The notes below the pieces were generated by a model, which was not told where the DNA came from, did no database searches, and saw only the letters and a program-made list of their open reading frames with translations. Made by a program: the position numbers and the translations under genes. A DNA stretch of 64,000 bases, taken from NCBI RefSeq assembly GCF_014898155.1, contig NZ_CP062938.1, positions 2,604,001 to 2,668,000 on the forward strand. Direction: 5' to 3'. Every line of letters begins with the position of its first letter. The stretch's first letter is position 1. This document shows, piece by piece, positions 37,959 to 45,827 of the stretch. Source of the stretch: Bifidobacterium eulemuris. GTDB taxonomy: Bacteria; Actinomycetota; Actinomycetes; Actinomycetales; Bifidobacteriaceae.

Positions 37959-38477
37959 ATGACAGACGATTGCGATTCGAACCGCATTCCGTTGGGGGTT
38001 GCGGTGCGTTCGCTGAACAACATGATCGCGCGGTACGTCGCGGTCACCTCGTCGCAGGACCGCTGCGAGGTCACCGGCGTCAACGCTGATATCATCGTTT
38101 TTTTGGCGCAGCATCAGGATCGGGACGTCTTCCCGCAGGATCTGGAACGACGGTTCAGCACCACGCGTTCCACCGTATCGCGCGTGCTGGGCCTGATGGA
38201 AAGCAAGGGGCTGGTCGAACGCCGACCGGTCGAGCGCGACGCCCGCTGCAAATCGATTGTGCTCACCGACAAGGCGAAGGCCATCGCCGAGTCGATGCGT
38301 CAGCATGGGGATGCGATGGAACGCATGCTGCTGCGGGGCATGGACGACGAGGAGGTGGCGGCATTGCGCCGCAGCCTGCATACGATGCGGGACAACCTCA
38401 TCGCCACCGGCAAGGTCGGCAAGGACGACAAAGAGTGTATGGACGATACGACAATGGAAGGAAAGGACAGGGTATGA
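37959..38477 (+). CDS. MarR-family transcriptional regulator
   Basis: Protein of 172 residues with the MarR winged helix: recognition region QDLERRFSTTRSTVSRVLGLMESKGLVERRPVERDARCKSI, read here in pieces of the DxRxK wing. AAGGAGG precedes the ATG. Its stop overlaps the first ABC gene (ATGA), so regulator and exporter form one operon. By family habit it represses the operon until a drug or metabolite binds. Confidence 0.92.
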   Translation: MTDDCDSNRIPLGVAVRSLNNMIARYVAVTSSQDRCEVTGVNADIIVFLAQHQDRDVFPQDLERRFSTTRSTVSRVLGLMESKGLVERRPVERDARCKSIVLTDKAKAIAESMRQHGDAMERMLLRGMDDEEVAALRRSLHTMRDNLIATGKVGKDDKECMDDTTMEGKDRV

Positions 38478-40324
38478 CATCCACAACCGTGGACCGCGAC
38501 GGCAACGCCACGTCGCAGGCCCAGCAGCAGACCCCGCCGGCCAAGGTGCCGGTGGTGCGCACGCTGCTCAAATCACTACGCGAATACAAGAAGGCGAGCC
38601 TACTCACCCCGGCGTTCGTCGCCGTCGAAGGCATCCTCGAAATCGTCATCCCCACCGTGATGGCGGAGCTCATCGACGAAGGCATCACGGGCGGTTCGAT
38701 GCCCGCGGTCTGGAAGTTCGGCATCATCCTGCTGTGTCTGGCGATGGTCTCCCTGGCCAGCGGCTTCCTGTCCGGCAAGTACGCGGCCATCGCGTCCGCC
38801 GGCTTCGCGAAGAACCTGCGCCACGACCTGTTCGAGAAGGTGCAGGGCTTCAGCTTCACCAACATCGACCGCTTCTCCACGGGCTCCATCGTCACGCGCC
38901 TGACCACGGACGTGACCAACCTGCAGAACGCCTACCAGATGATCGTCCGTCTGGGCGTGCGCGCCCCGATCATGGTGGTCGTCGCCTGGCTGTTCTCCTT
39001 CCGCATCAGCCCGTCGATCTCGCTGGTGTTCCTCGCCTGCATCCCGATTCTGGGCGTCGGCCTGATGGGACTGGCGGCGCTGGTGCACCCGGTGTTCGAG
39101 CGCGTCTTCCACACCTACGATGAGCTCAACAACACGGTGGACGAGAACCTGCAGGGCGTGCGCGTCGTCAAGTCCTTCAACCGCGAGGACCATGAGGTCA
39201 GGAAGTTCTCCCGCGTCTCCGAACGCATCTTCGTCGACTTCGTCAAGGCCGAGAAGATCATGAGCTTCAACATGCCGCTGCTGCAGTTCTGCATGTACGC
39301 CTCGCTCATCCTCATCGCATGGATCGGCGCGCAGCAGATCGTCGCCTCCGGCAACAACGCCGCCCTGGGCCTGACCACCGGCGACCTGACCGCGTTGGTG
39401 ACCTACGCGATGCAGATCATGATGAGCATGATGATGCTGTCGATGATCTTCGTGATGGTCATCATCTCACGCGCCTCCTCCGAACGCATCTGCCAGGTGC
39501 TCGTCGAGCAGAGCACCGTGACCGACCCCGAGAATCCGGTCACCGAGGTCGCCGACGGCTCCATCGCTTTCGAGGACGTGAGCTTCCGCTACTCCGACAA
39601 CGCGGAGAAGCCGGTGCTCGACCACATCGACCTGAAGATCGAATCCGGTCAGACCATCGGCATCGTCGGCGGCACCGGTTCCGCCAAGTCAAGCCTCGTG
39701 CAGCTCATCCCGCGTCTGTACGACGTGACCGAGGGCTCGCTCAAGGTCGGCGGACGCGACACCCGCGAATACGATCTGGAATCCCTGCGCGACGAGGTCG
39801 CCATGGTGCTGCAGAAGAACGTACTGTTCTCCGGCACCATCGCCGAGAACCTGCGCTGGGGCAATCCGAACGCCACCGACGAGGAGCTGCGCCACGCCTG
39901 CCAGCTCGCCCAGGCCGACGGATTCATCCAGGAATTCCCCGACAAATACGACACCTACATCGAACAGGGCGGCACCAACGTCTCCGGCGGCCAGCGCCAG
40001 CGTCTGTGCATCGCCCGAGCGCTGCTCAAGAAGCCGAAGATCCTCATCCTCGACGACTCCACCAGCGCGGTCGACACCAAAACGGACCAGCTCATCCGCG
40101 GCGCGTTCCACCACGAGATCCCGGACACCACGAAGATCATCATCGCCCAGCGCGTGGCCTCCGTGCAGGAATCCGACATGATCATCGTCATGGACAACGG
40201 CCGCGTGCTCGACAAGGGCACGCACGACGAGCTGCTCGCCAGCTGCGACGAATACCGCAGCATCTACGAATCGCAAACCAAGAACCAAGCCCAGCCCGAG
40301 GAACTGGAAGGAGGCCAGGCATGA
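38474..40324 (+). CDS. ABC exporter half-transporter, subunit 1
   Basis: A 616-residue TM-NBD protein with six TM helices followed by an ATP-binding domain. The Walker A reads GGTGSAKSS, with Ala for the usual Gly. The signature is VSGGQRQRL. The Walker B ends ILDDSTS, with Asp where catalytic Glu is usual. Such a degenerate site fits one half of a heterodimeric multidrug exporter of the LmrCD/TM287-288 kind. It is coupled to marR upstream and overlaps subunit 2 by 4 bp. Confidence 0.92.
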   Translation: MTSTTVDRDGNATSQAQQQTPPAKVPVVRTLLKSLREYKKASLLTPAFVAVEGILEIVIPTVMAELIDEGITGGSMPAVWKFGIILLCLAMVSLASGFLSGKYAAIASAGFAKNLRHDLFEKVQGFSFTNIDRFSTGSIVTRLTTDVTNLQNAYQMIVRLGVRAPIMVVVAWLFSFRISPSISLVFLACIPILGVGLMGLAALVHPVFERVFHTYDELNNTVDENLQGVRVVKSFNREDHEVRKFSRVSERIFVDFVKAEKIMSFNMPLLQFCMYASLILIAWIGAQQIVASGNNAALGLTTGDLTALVTYAMQIMMSMMMLSMIFVMVIISRASSERICQVLVEQSTVTDPENPVTEVADGSIAFEDVSFRYSDNAEKPVLDHIDLKIESGQTIGIVGGTGSAKSSLVQLIPRLYDVTEGSLKVGGRDTREYDLESLRDEVAMVLQKNVLFSGTIAENLRWGNPNATDEELRHACQLAQADGFIQEFPDKYDTYIEQGGTNVSGGQRQRLCIARALLKKPKILILDDSTSAVDTKTDQLIRGAFHHEIPDTTKIIIAQRVASVQESDMIIVMDNGRVLDKGTHDELLASCDEYRSIYESQTKNQAQPEELEGGQA

Positions 40325-42321
40325 GCGCGCAGAACAAACCGCAGATGGCCAAGGCCGCGCCTGGCACCACCAAGCGCATCTTCGGCTACATCTTCAAATA
40401 CAAATGGCAGGTCGCCCTCGTCGTCGTGTGCATCCTGCTGTCCGCCGCGGCGCAGGCCGGATCATCGCTGTTCCTGCAGTCGTTGATCGACACCTATATC
40501 CTGCCGATGATCGGCGTGAGCGACCCCGATTGGGCGCCGCTTCTGCAGGCGCTCGTGTTCATGGGCTGCCTGTACGCGGTGGGCATCTTCAGCACCTGGT
40601 TGTACAACTGGATGCTCGTCGACATCGAACAGGGAACCCTGAAGGACATCCGCGACGAGATGTTCGCCCACCAGCAGGAACTGCCGATCCGCTACTTCGA
40701 CACCCACGAGCACGGCGACGTGATGAGCCACTACACCAACGACACCGACACGCTGCGCCAGGCCATCAGCCAATCGTTCCCGCAGATGTTCTCGTCGGCC
40801 ATCACCGCGCTCGCCGCGCTGATCTCCATGCTGTGGCTGTCCGTGCCGTTCACCGTGTTCGTGCTCGTGTTCACCGTGCTGCTCATCGTCGTGGTGCGCG
40901 GCATCGTGAGCCGCTCCGGCCGCTACTTTGTGCGCCAGCAGCATGAGCTCGGCGACGTGAACGCCTTCGTGGAGGAATCCGTCAACGGCCAGAAGGTCAT
41001 CAAGGTCTTCAACCACGAGGACGCCACCCAGCGCGACTTCGACGAGCGCAACGAACGCCTGTTCCACGCCAGCTCCGAAGCCAACATCTACGGCAACATC
41101 ACCATGCCGGTGGTGGGTAACATGGGCTACATCCTCTACGTGCTGCTCGCCATCGTCGGCGGATCCGTCGCGCTGTCGGGCATCGGCAACTTCGGCCTGT
41201 CCGGCGCTGGCCCGCTCACGCTTGGTACGCTGATCTCGCTGCTCACACTCTCGCGCTCCTTCGTCAACCCGATCGGCCAGGTCTCCATGCAGTTCAACAT
41301 GGTGATGATGGCCCTCGCCGGCGCCTCGCGCATCTTCGCGCTGATGGACGAGCCGGTCGAAGACGACGGCGGTACCGTGACCTTGGTGAACGTCGAACTC
41401 GACGAGGACGGCCGCACCATGCGTGAGGTCGACCACGTGACCGGCAACTGGGCGTGGAAGCGCGAGGAAGGCGATGACGGCACGCGTTCGCTGGCCGCCG
41501 CCCACCTGCTCAGTCCCAAGGCCGCCGAAGTGGCGACCAAGGCCCGCGAGCAGGCCGTCACCTCCCCGGACGGCCGACTGACCCTGCTGCGCGGCGACGT
41601 GCGCTTCACCGACGTGACCTTCGGCTACAACCCCGACAAGCCCGTGCTGCACGACATCACCTGGTTCGCCAAGCCGGGCCAGAAGATCGCGCTCGTGGGC
41701 GCGACCGGCGCAGGCAAGACCACGGTGACCAACCTCATCAACCGTTTCTACGATGTGCAGGAAGGGCAGATTCTTTATGACGGCATCTCCGTCAAGGGCA
41801 TCCGCAAGCCCGACCTGCGCCGCTCGCTCGGTATCGTGCTGCAGGACGTGAACCTGTTCACCGGCACCGTGATGGACAACATCCGCTACGGCAAGCTCGA
41901 TGCCACCGACGAGGAATGCATCGCCGCGGCCAAGCTCACCAACGCCGACGGATTCATCCGCATGCTGCCCAACGGCTACCACACCGTGCTCGAAGGCGAC
42001 GGCTCCGGCCTTTCGCAGGGTCAGCGCCAGCTGATCTCCATCGCGCGCGCCGCCGTGGCCGATCCGCCCGCGCTGATCCTCGACGAGGCGACCTCGTCGA
42101 TCGACACCCGCACCGAGGAGGTCGTGCAGGCCGGCATGGACGCGCTGATGAAGGGCCGCACCGTGTTCGTCATCGCGCACCGCCTGTCCACCGTGCGCAA
42201 CTCCGACGTGATCATGGTGCTCGACCACGGCCGCATCATCGAACGCGGCTCGCACGACGAGCTCATCGCGCAAAAGGGCGAGTACTACCAGCTTTACACC
42301 GGCGCGGTCGAGTTGGAGTAG
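40321..42321 (+). CDS. ABC exporter half-transporter, subunit 2
   Basis: A 666-residue TM-NBD protein with canonical Walker A (GATGAGKTT), signature (LSQGQRQLI) and Walker B with catalytic Glu (LILDEATSSID). It therefore pairs with subunit 1 as the hydrolysing half. An extra segment of about 60 residues (DGGTVTLVNVELDEDGRT and on) lies between the membrane and ATPase domains. Likely a multidrug or peptide exporter. Confidence 0.92.
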   Translation: MSAQNKPQMAKAAPGTTKRIFGYIFKYKWQVALVVVCILLSAAAQAGSSLFLQSLIDTYILPMIGVSDPDWAPLLQALVFMGCLYAVGIFSTWLYNWMLVDIEQGTLKDIRDEMFAHQQELPIRYFDTHEHGDVMSHYTNDTDTLRQAISQSFPQMFSSAITALAALISMLWLSVPFTVFVLVFTVLLIVVVRGIVSRSGRYFVRQQHELGDVNAFVEESVNGQKVIKVFNHEDATQRDFDERNERLFHASSEANIYGNITMPVVGNMGYILYVLLAIVGGSVALSGIGNFGLSGAGPLTLGTLISLLTLSRSFVNPIGQVSMQFNMVMMALAGASRIFALMDEPVEDDGGTVTLVNVELDEDGRTMREVDHVTGNWAWKREEGDDGTRSLAAAHLLSPKAAEVATKAREQAVTSPDGRLTLLRGDVRFTDVTFGYNPDKPVLHDITWFAKPGQKIALVGATGAGKTTVTNLINRFYDVQEGQILYDGISVKGIRKPDLRRSLGIVLQDVNLFTGTVMDNIRYGKLDATDEECIAAAKLTNADGFIRMLPNGYHTVLEGDGSGLSQGQRQLISIARAAVADPPALILDEATSSIDTRTEEVVQAGMDALMKGRTVFVIAHRLSTVRNSDVIMVLDHGRIIERGSHDELIAQKGEYYQLYTGAVELE

Positions 42322-42348
42322 TTCGTCCAAACGCTCAATAATCCAACA

Positions 42349-42381
42349 GGAGGCAGCGACTTTCACCAAGTCGCTGCCTCC
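42349..42381 (+). terminator. Rho-independent terminator of the ABC operon
   Basis: Perfect 14-bp stem (GGAGGCAGCGACTT with complement), loop TCACC, followed by TTTGCGTT. Confidence 0.88.
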
Positions 42382-42440
42382 TTTGCGTTAGCCAGGTTTT
42401 GTCCTCAGCAACATGGCGGACAATTTGCTGTTCGTCTGGA

Positions 42441-42468
42441 TTGCTTCTCTGTAAAAAACTGCTATCAT
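42441..42468 (+). promoter_or_regulatory. Candidate promoter of the small toxin-like ORF
   Basis: TTGCTT and TATCAT separated by 16 bp, giving a start near 42475 and a leader of about 115 nt. A second possible -10 (CATAAT at 42512-42517 or TATAAC at 42522-42527) lies closer to the ORF, with only weak -35 sequences. Confidence 0.5.
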
Positions 42469-42501
42469 GGTCGATGATAGGGGTATGAGGTCTTTCTTCA
42501 G

Positions 42502-42526
42502 ACTTCTATCTCATAATTACATATAA
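42502..42526 (-). promoter_or_regulatory. Protospacer-like site matching the pseudo-spacer
   Basis: Read on the minus strand, the 22 bases 42523 down to 42502 match the first 22 bases of the pseudo-spacer (42712-42733) at 18 positions, with the last nine (GATAGAAGT) unbroken. Mismatches are at positions 1, 5, 9 and 13. The three bases before it on that strand are TTA, which fits a TTN PAM as reported for a type I-G system. The site overlaps possible -10 boxes and the leader of the small ORF. Confidence 0.65.
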
Positions 42527-42540
42527 CACAAAGTGCTCTC

Positions 42541-42569
42541 GGAACCTGAATCCGCCAGAACCAGGTTCC
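42541..42569 (+). other. Leader hairpin before the small ORF
   Basis: GGAACCTG and CAGGTTCC form an 8-bp stem with a 13-nt loop, ending about a dozen bases before the Shine-Dalgarno. It may shape translation or stability of the short transcript. Confidence 0.55.
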
Positions 42570-42591
42570 AAAGGCAGGAAAGGAGGTTTTA

Positions 42592-42648
42592 ATGAGTACG
42601 ACAGCATGGATCATCTTCATACTCGCCCTGCTTGTTATCCTGCGATAG
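42592..42648 (+). CDS. CreT-like 18-residue hydrophobic peptide, toxin candidate
   Basis: ATG to TAG encoding MSTTAWIIFILALLVILR, a single hydrophobic helix with a C-terminal Arg. A near-perfect Shine-Dalgarno (AAAGGAGGT) stands 5-6 nt upstream, far stronger than in neighbouring genes, so the tiny frame is probably translated. Size and composition resemble membrane-acting toxins of type I toxin-antitoxin systems. It lies between the terminator of the ABC operon and a degenerate repeat-spacer-repeat, directly ahead of the cas operon. That is the layout of CreTA modules, where a small toxin is repressed by Cascade carrying a crRNA-like antitoxin. Toxicity is inferred, not shown. Confidence 0.55.
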   Translation: MSTTAWIIFILALLVILR

Positions 42649-42675
42649 CAAGTATAGCGCGCTTTCTCTGTGCAT

Positions 42676-42778
42676 GTTACTGGAAGGCGTGCTGTGCTTT
42701 CTTCATTGAGGGATGCAATCATGCGATAGAAGTTCGCAGGATATAACATTCCCGGCAATGCCGGGACTTCGTTGATGA
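42676..42778 (+). ncRNA. CreA-like degenerate mini-array (pseudo-repeat, pseudo-spacer, pseudo-repeat)
   Basis: The first pseudo-repeat (42676-42711) keeps GTTACTGGA against ATTGCTGGA of the I-G repeat and all of CTTCATTGAGG, the crRNA 5' handle. A different stem (GAAGGC/GCTTTC with one G-U pair) replaces the canonical CTGGAG/CTCCAG. A 36-nt pseudo-spacer (42712-42747) follows, of normal spacer length. The second pseudo-repeat (42748-42778) starts ATT, has a rebuilt stem CCCGGC-AAT-GCCGGG and ends ACTTCGTTGATGA against ACTTCATTGAGGA. The unit should be bound and cut by the Cas6-type domain of Csb2. The pseudo-spacer matches the leader of the upstream small ORF. Confidence 0.65.
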
Positions 42779-42820
42779 GCTGTGTTGGTGTGTCCGGCGT
42801 CGTGTCGGGCACACCACACG

Positions 42821-42836
42821 GTATCATCGCATCCAA
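42821..42836 (-). promoter_or_regulatory. Second pseudo-spacer match, in front of csb1
   Basis: On the minus strand, TTG followed by GATGCGATGATAC matches pseudo-spacer positions 1-13 at ten positions; mismatches are at 6, 9 and 12, and positions 6 and 12 are ones that do not pair in type I crRNA-target duplexes. It covers a TATCAT that may be the -10 of the cas operon, 50 bp before csb1. Suggests possible autorepression. The match is short and may be chance. Confidence 0.35.
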
Positions 42837-42876
42837 GTGTTGGGCAGGGTTGCCTGACGTTTTGAAAGGGGAAACA

Positions 42877-44082
42877 ATGGAAACGTTGACGTTGGAAATG
42901 CTAAACGAGGCTGTTCGTACCGGAGGCCCCGCGAGCTTGTGCGAGCGTATTGAGCTGGAACCTGCGGGAGGGGTTGAGGGTGTGGTGGCCCCGGCGAAAT
43001 ATGTCGGCAACAGCGGTCCCACCTACATTATTGAGAAGCGTTTTATTGCCGGAGATGAAGAGCCTAAGCGTGTCATATTGCTGGATTCGCGACCTTCCCA
43101 GTCCAATCGTCTGGAAAAGACCATCAGTGACGCCATGAAAGATGGCGAAGGTGTTCTGAGCAAGATGCCTCGCATTCGTGTCACCTATGAGACGAAGACA
43201 ACTGGCGCAACAACATTTCTTGACAACGAGCTGCCACATAGGGCATTTGATGGACATATTCGTGTGGGCACGCATGACGGTAGCCTCACTTCCGAGGTGG
43301 AAGAGTATATTCAAGCGCGAAATGCGACGCTGGAGAACCTGCTTCCATTGTTCAACTTGTCTCCGGACACAGTGACCTTCGGCGGATGGGACTCCACACG
43401 AAGCCGTAATCAGCTGAGGATTCCTTCAGTCTTCTCAGGGGAAGTGATCGGTGTCCTTGCTGACCAGAGCAATGACGATCCCGTTATTCATCGTGCTGGA
43501 GCCAGAGTCGATCCAGTGGAAGCCAGTGTGTCTTTTGAAGATAAGAAGGATCGAGATGCGATTGTCAAAGCCGCGGTTGATCTTAGCAAGAAAACGGCTG
43601 ACAAATTCATAAAGGACAACGACGGCAAGGGATCCACCATTGGGCTTGGAGCGATTCCTCCGAGTGCGGATAAAGACAAGGATTTCGACGGAGTGGCGAT
43701 CAGCAAGGCCATCTGCATTCATGTGCTCAGCTTCGCCACACTACGCACGTTCCGTTTCGGCAAGGGCAAGGAAGGCGATGAAGCGATTCGTGCGTTGATC
43801 GCAGCCGTCCTGCTTCGAGCAATGGTGGGTTATAACGCTGATCCAGTGCTTAGGGCGAACTGCTACCTTGTCGAAACTGGTCCGGCAACGATGACGCTGG
43901 ACCGGCGCGGCGGCAACAAGACGGAGCTGGAGCCGCTCACCATTGAGGTGGCGGAGCAACTGCTTCAAGAAGCATATGATCAGGCCCATGCCAAGGCTGG
44001 GATTACGTGGGAAGGCCAGACGTTCGAGGTCGTCGGCAATCCTGAAGTAATCAACAATAGTTCTGACGAGGGGAATGACTGA
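42877..44082 (+). CDS. csb1: Type I-G Cas7 (Csb1)
   Basis: Backbone subunit of the I-G Cascade complex, 401 residues, GSU0053-type. It covers the crRNA spacer in multiple copies. Readable family features are LLDSRPSQSNRLEKT near the N-terminus, PHRAFDGHIR, the W-D-S/T region FGGWDSTRSRNQ, and LRANCYLVE near the C-terminus. The ATG follows AAAGGGG. It overlaps csb2 by 1 bp (TGATG). First gene of the six-gene cas operon. GC content is visibly lower than in the sugar-utilisation genes, which suggests horizontal acquisition of the whole locus. Confidence 0.93.
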   Translation: METLTLEMLNEAVRTGGPASLCERIELEPAGGVEGVVAPAKYVGNSGPTYIIEKRFIAGDEEPKRVILLDSRPSQSNRLEKTISDAMKDGEGVLSKMPRIRVTYETKTTGATTFLDNELPHRAFDGHIRVGTHDGSLTSEVEEYIQARNATLENLLPLFNLSPDTVTFGGWDSTRSRNQLRIPSVFSGEVIGVLADQSNDDPVIHRAGARVDPVEASVSFEDKKDRDAIVKAAVDLSKKTADKFIKDNDGKGSTIGLGAIPPSADKDKDFDGVAISKAICIHVLSFATLRTFRFGKGKEGDEAIRALIAAVLLRAMVGYNADPVLRANCYLVETGPATMTLDRRGGNKTELEPLTIEVAEQLLQEAYDQAHAKAGITWEGQTFEVVGNPEVINNSSDEGND

Positions 44083-45827
44083 TGCCATTTGCGATCTCAG
44101 CGAAATTCTTGCTGGGAACGTATCAGGGGCGTGACTCCGGGGGTGTGCCAGAGTGCTATCCGTCGCCGGATCGGTTGTATAAGGCGTTGGTTTCCACCGC
44201 CTATACCGTGTTCGGATTTGAGCGGCCTGATCGTTCCCAAGCTGAGGAATTGTCTGATAACGACATACTGAAAGCGTTGCGTTGGCTTGAGGGCAACCCC
44301 CCGGACGCAGTGTTTTTGCCGCGAGCTTACTTCAGCGCGGATAGAGCGTCTTCTGAAGCGGTGGTCTTTCGCCAAAAAGGATACATCGAAAAGAGCAAAG
44401 GGCAACAGCGTCCGAAAGTGTCATCGGCATCGGCCTCAACATCGGTGACGTATGCGGATGATACGACTGATGGGTTGCTGACTTGGCAGTGGGAACAGGA
44501 ACCTGCGGAAGACGTTGCCAATACACTGTCTTTGCTGTGTTGGGAAGTGCCGTATTTGGGCGAAGCATGCTCGAAAGTGCGGCTGACAACGTCAAAATTG
44601 CACGGTGGCGATTATCCCCTGAGCGGCTCTTTGCAAAAGGACGATTCTGCGAAGTTCTGCAACCTTGGACGGCGAGGGAATGTTCTCTTCGCATGCCCGG
44701 GCGTTGGACGTTTGGATGAGCTCAAGCGTGGGTATGAGCAGGTTAATCCCTCCAGATCCAATAAAGCCGTCCGGGGTAAGGAGGATGAGCAGAATTTGCT
44801 TGCGGCTGTGCCCATGCTGGACACGGTTGAGGAGGCAAGTTACTCATACCCCGTGAATGATGAAGCTAAGCTTGGTCTGCAAAAACCATGGCCGGATTTC
44901 ATCGTCATTCCCGTAATCGCTGATCCTGCTGAAAACAGTGATGAACAGTGGCTCCCCGATCAATCTGATTATGTCGGCTGGTCTGTCGCCCTTCACAGGT
45001 TCCTGGTGAAGCAGTGGGGGCTGAATCCTCCCGCCTGTTTGACAGGTAAGTATGCCAGCGACATGTATCGACCTGCAAACAACATCGGCATCCAAATTCT
45101 CAGCGAAGGCTTGGGCAAGGCGACGGATTTGTTGTCCGATGAGGTCAAGAAATGCGGTCTCCCCGCGTTCCTCCTCATGCTGCCGCAGACCATGTCCGAT
45201 GAGGAGCGGACTAGGCTGTATGAGGTCTGTCAGCGCAGTCGGGGCAGGCGTGTGTATCTGTCGCGTCATGTCGGGCGGATCCAGCTTGGCGAAGCTCGAT
45301 ACGTACATGACGGTGCATTATGGCGTGCACCCGACGATGACCGAACCCGTTTTTGGAGGCCTTTCCCTCTCTCCGTGGCGGAAACACGTCCCTTGTCGCC
45401 GGACCCAGAATCTGGGCGTCGGTGGAGAACTCGGGAGGCGCTGTATTTGTCGCTGGGGCACGTGTGGCGTGACGCTTTCGCCGACAGTCAATCGGTGGAT
45501 GAACAGCCTAAGAAGTATGAGGCCCGCATGTGGTCGTTGTCGAACCGAGTTGTGGACAGTGCCACATTCTACGTTTGCGACGAACGACCGGTATTCACCG
45601 TGAATATGCAGGATTATGCGCATCACATAGACGCCGCGAATGTACTGCGAGGCATGAGCGGGTTGATATCCATTGCGCCAAAGGAATCGGAATCATTGTC
45701 TTGCGCCGCAATGGCGATCGGACAAAGTCGTCATTTGGGAGGCGGTCTTCTGCTTCCTGTTGACATCACGAACGATCTTGTGGATCAGGATTCATCGGGA
45801 AGAGATGTGCCGGTATGGCTGAAATAA
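44082..45827 (+). CDS. csb2: Type I-G Cas5-Cas6 fusion (Csb2)
   Basis: Csb2 (GSU0054-type) of 581 residues, combining a Cas5-like N-terminal domain that holds the crRNA 5' handle with a Cas6-like C-terminal domain that cuts pre-crRNA. The start (FAISAKFLLGTYQGRD) is typical. The RSRGRRVYLSRHVGRIQLG stretch and a late glycine-rich GQSRHLGGGLLLP suit RNA binding. No separate cas6 is present, which agrees with the fusion. It overlaps cas3 by 13 bp. Confidence 0.92.
   Translation: MPFAISAKFLLGTYQGRDSGGVPECYPSPDRLYKALVSTAYTVFGFERPDRSQAEELSDNDILKALRWLEGNPPDAVFLPRAYFSADRASSEAVVFRQKGYIEKSKGQQRPKVSSASASTSVTYADDTTDGLLTWQWEQEPAEDVANTLSLLCWEVPYLGEACSKVRLTTSKLHGGDYPLSGSLQKDDSAKFCNLGRRGNVLFACPGVGRLDELKRGYEQVNPSRSNKAVRGKEDEQNLLAAVPMLDTVEEASYSYPVNDEAKLGLQKPWPDFIVIPVIADPAENSDEQWLPDQSDYVGWSVALHRFLVKQWGLNPPACLTGKYASDMYRPANNIGIQILSEGLGKATDLLSDEVKKCGLPAFLLMLPQTMSDEERTRLYEVCQRSRGRRVYLSRHVGRIQLGEARYVHDGALWRAPDDDRTRFWRPFPLSVAETRPLSPDPESGRRWRTREALYLSLGHVWRDAFADSQSVDEQPKKYEARMWSLSNRVVDSATFYVCDERPVFTVNMQDYAHHIDAANVLRGMSGLISIAPKESESLSCAAMAIGQSRHLGGGLLLPVDITNDLVDQDSSGRDVPVWLK

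Noticed and set aside
42441..42449. Pseudo-spacer seed resembling GAAGCAATC over the -35 of the small ORF promoter
   Set aside because: Eight of nine bases match on the minus strand but the match ends there and the adjacent AGA is not a TTN PAM; the site at 42502-42523 is far better.
42400..42876. An ordinary second, eroded CRISPR array
   Set aside because: The stems are rebuilt with compensating bases and the handle is kept, which neutral decay would not do; the spacer matches local DNA.
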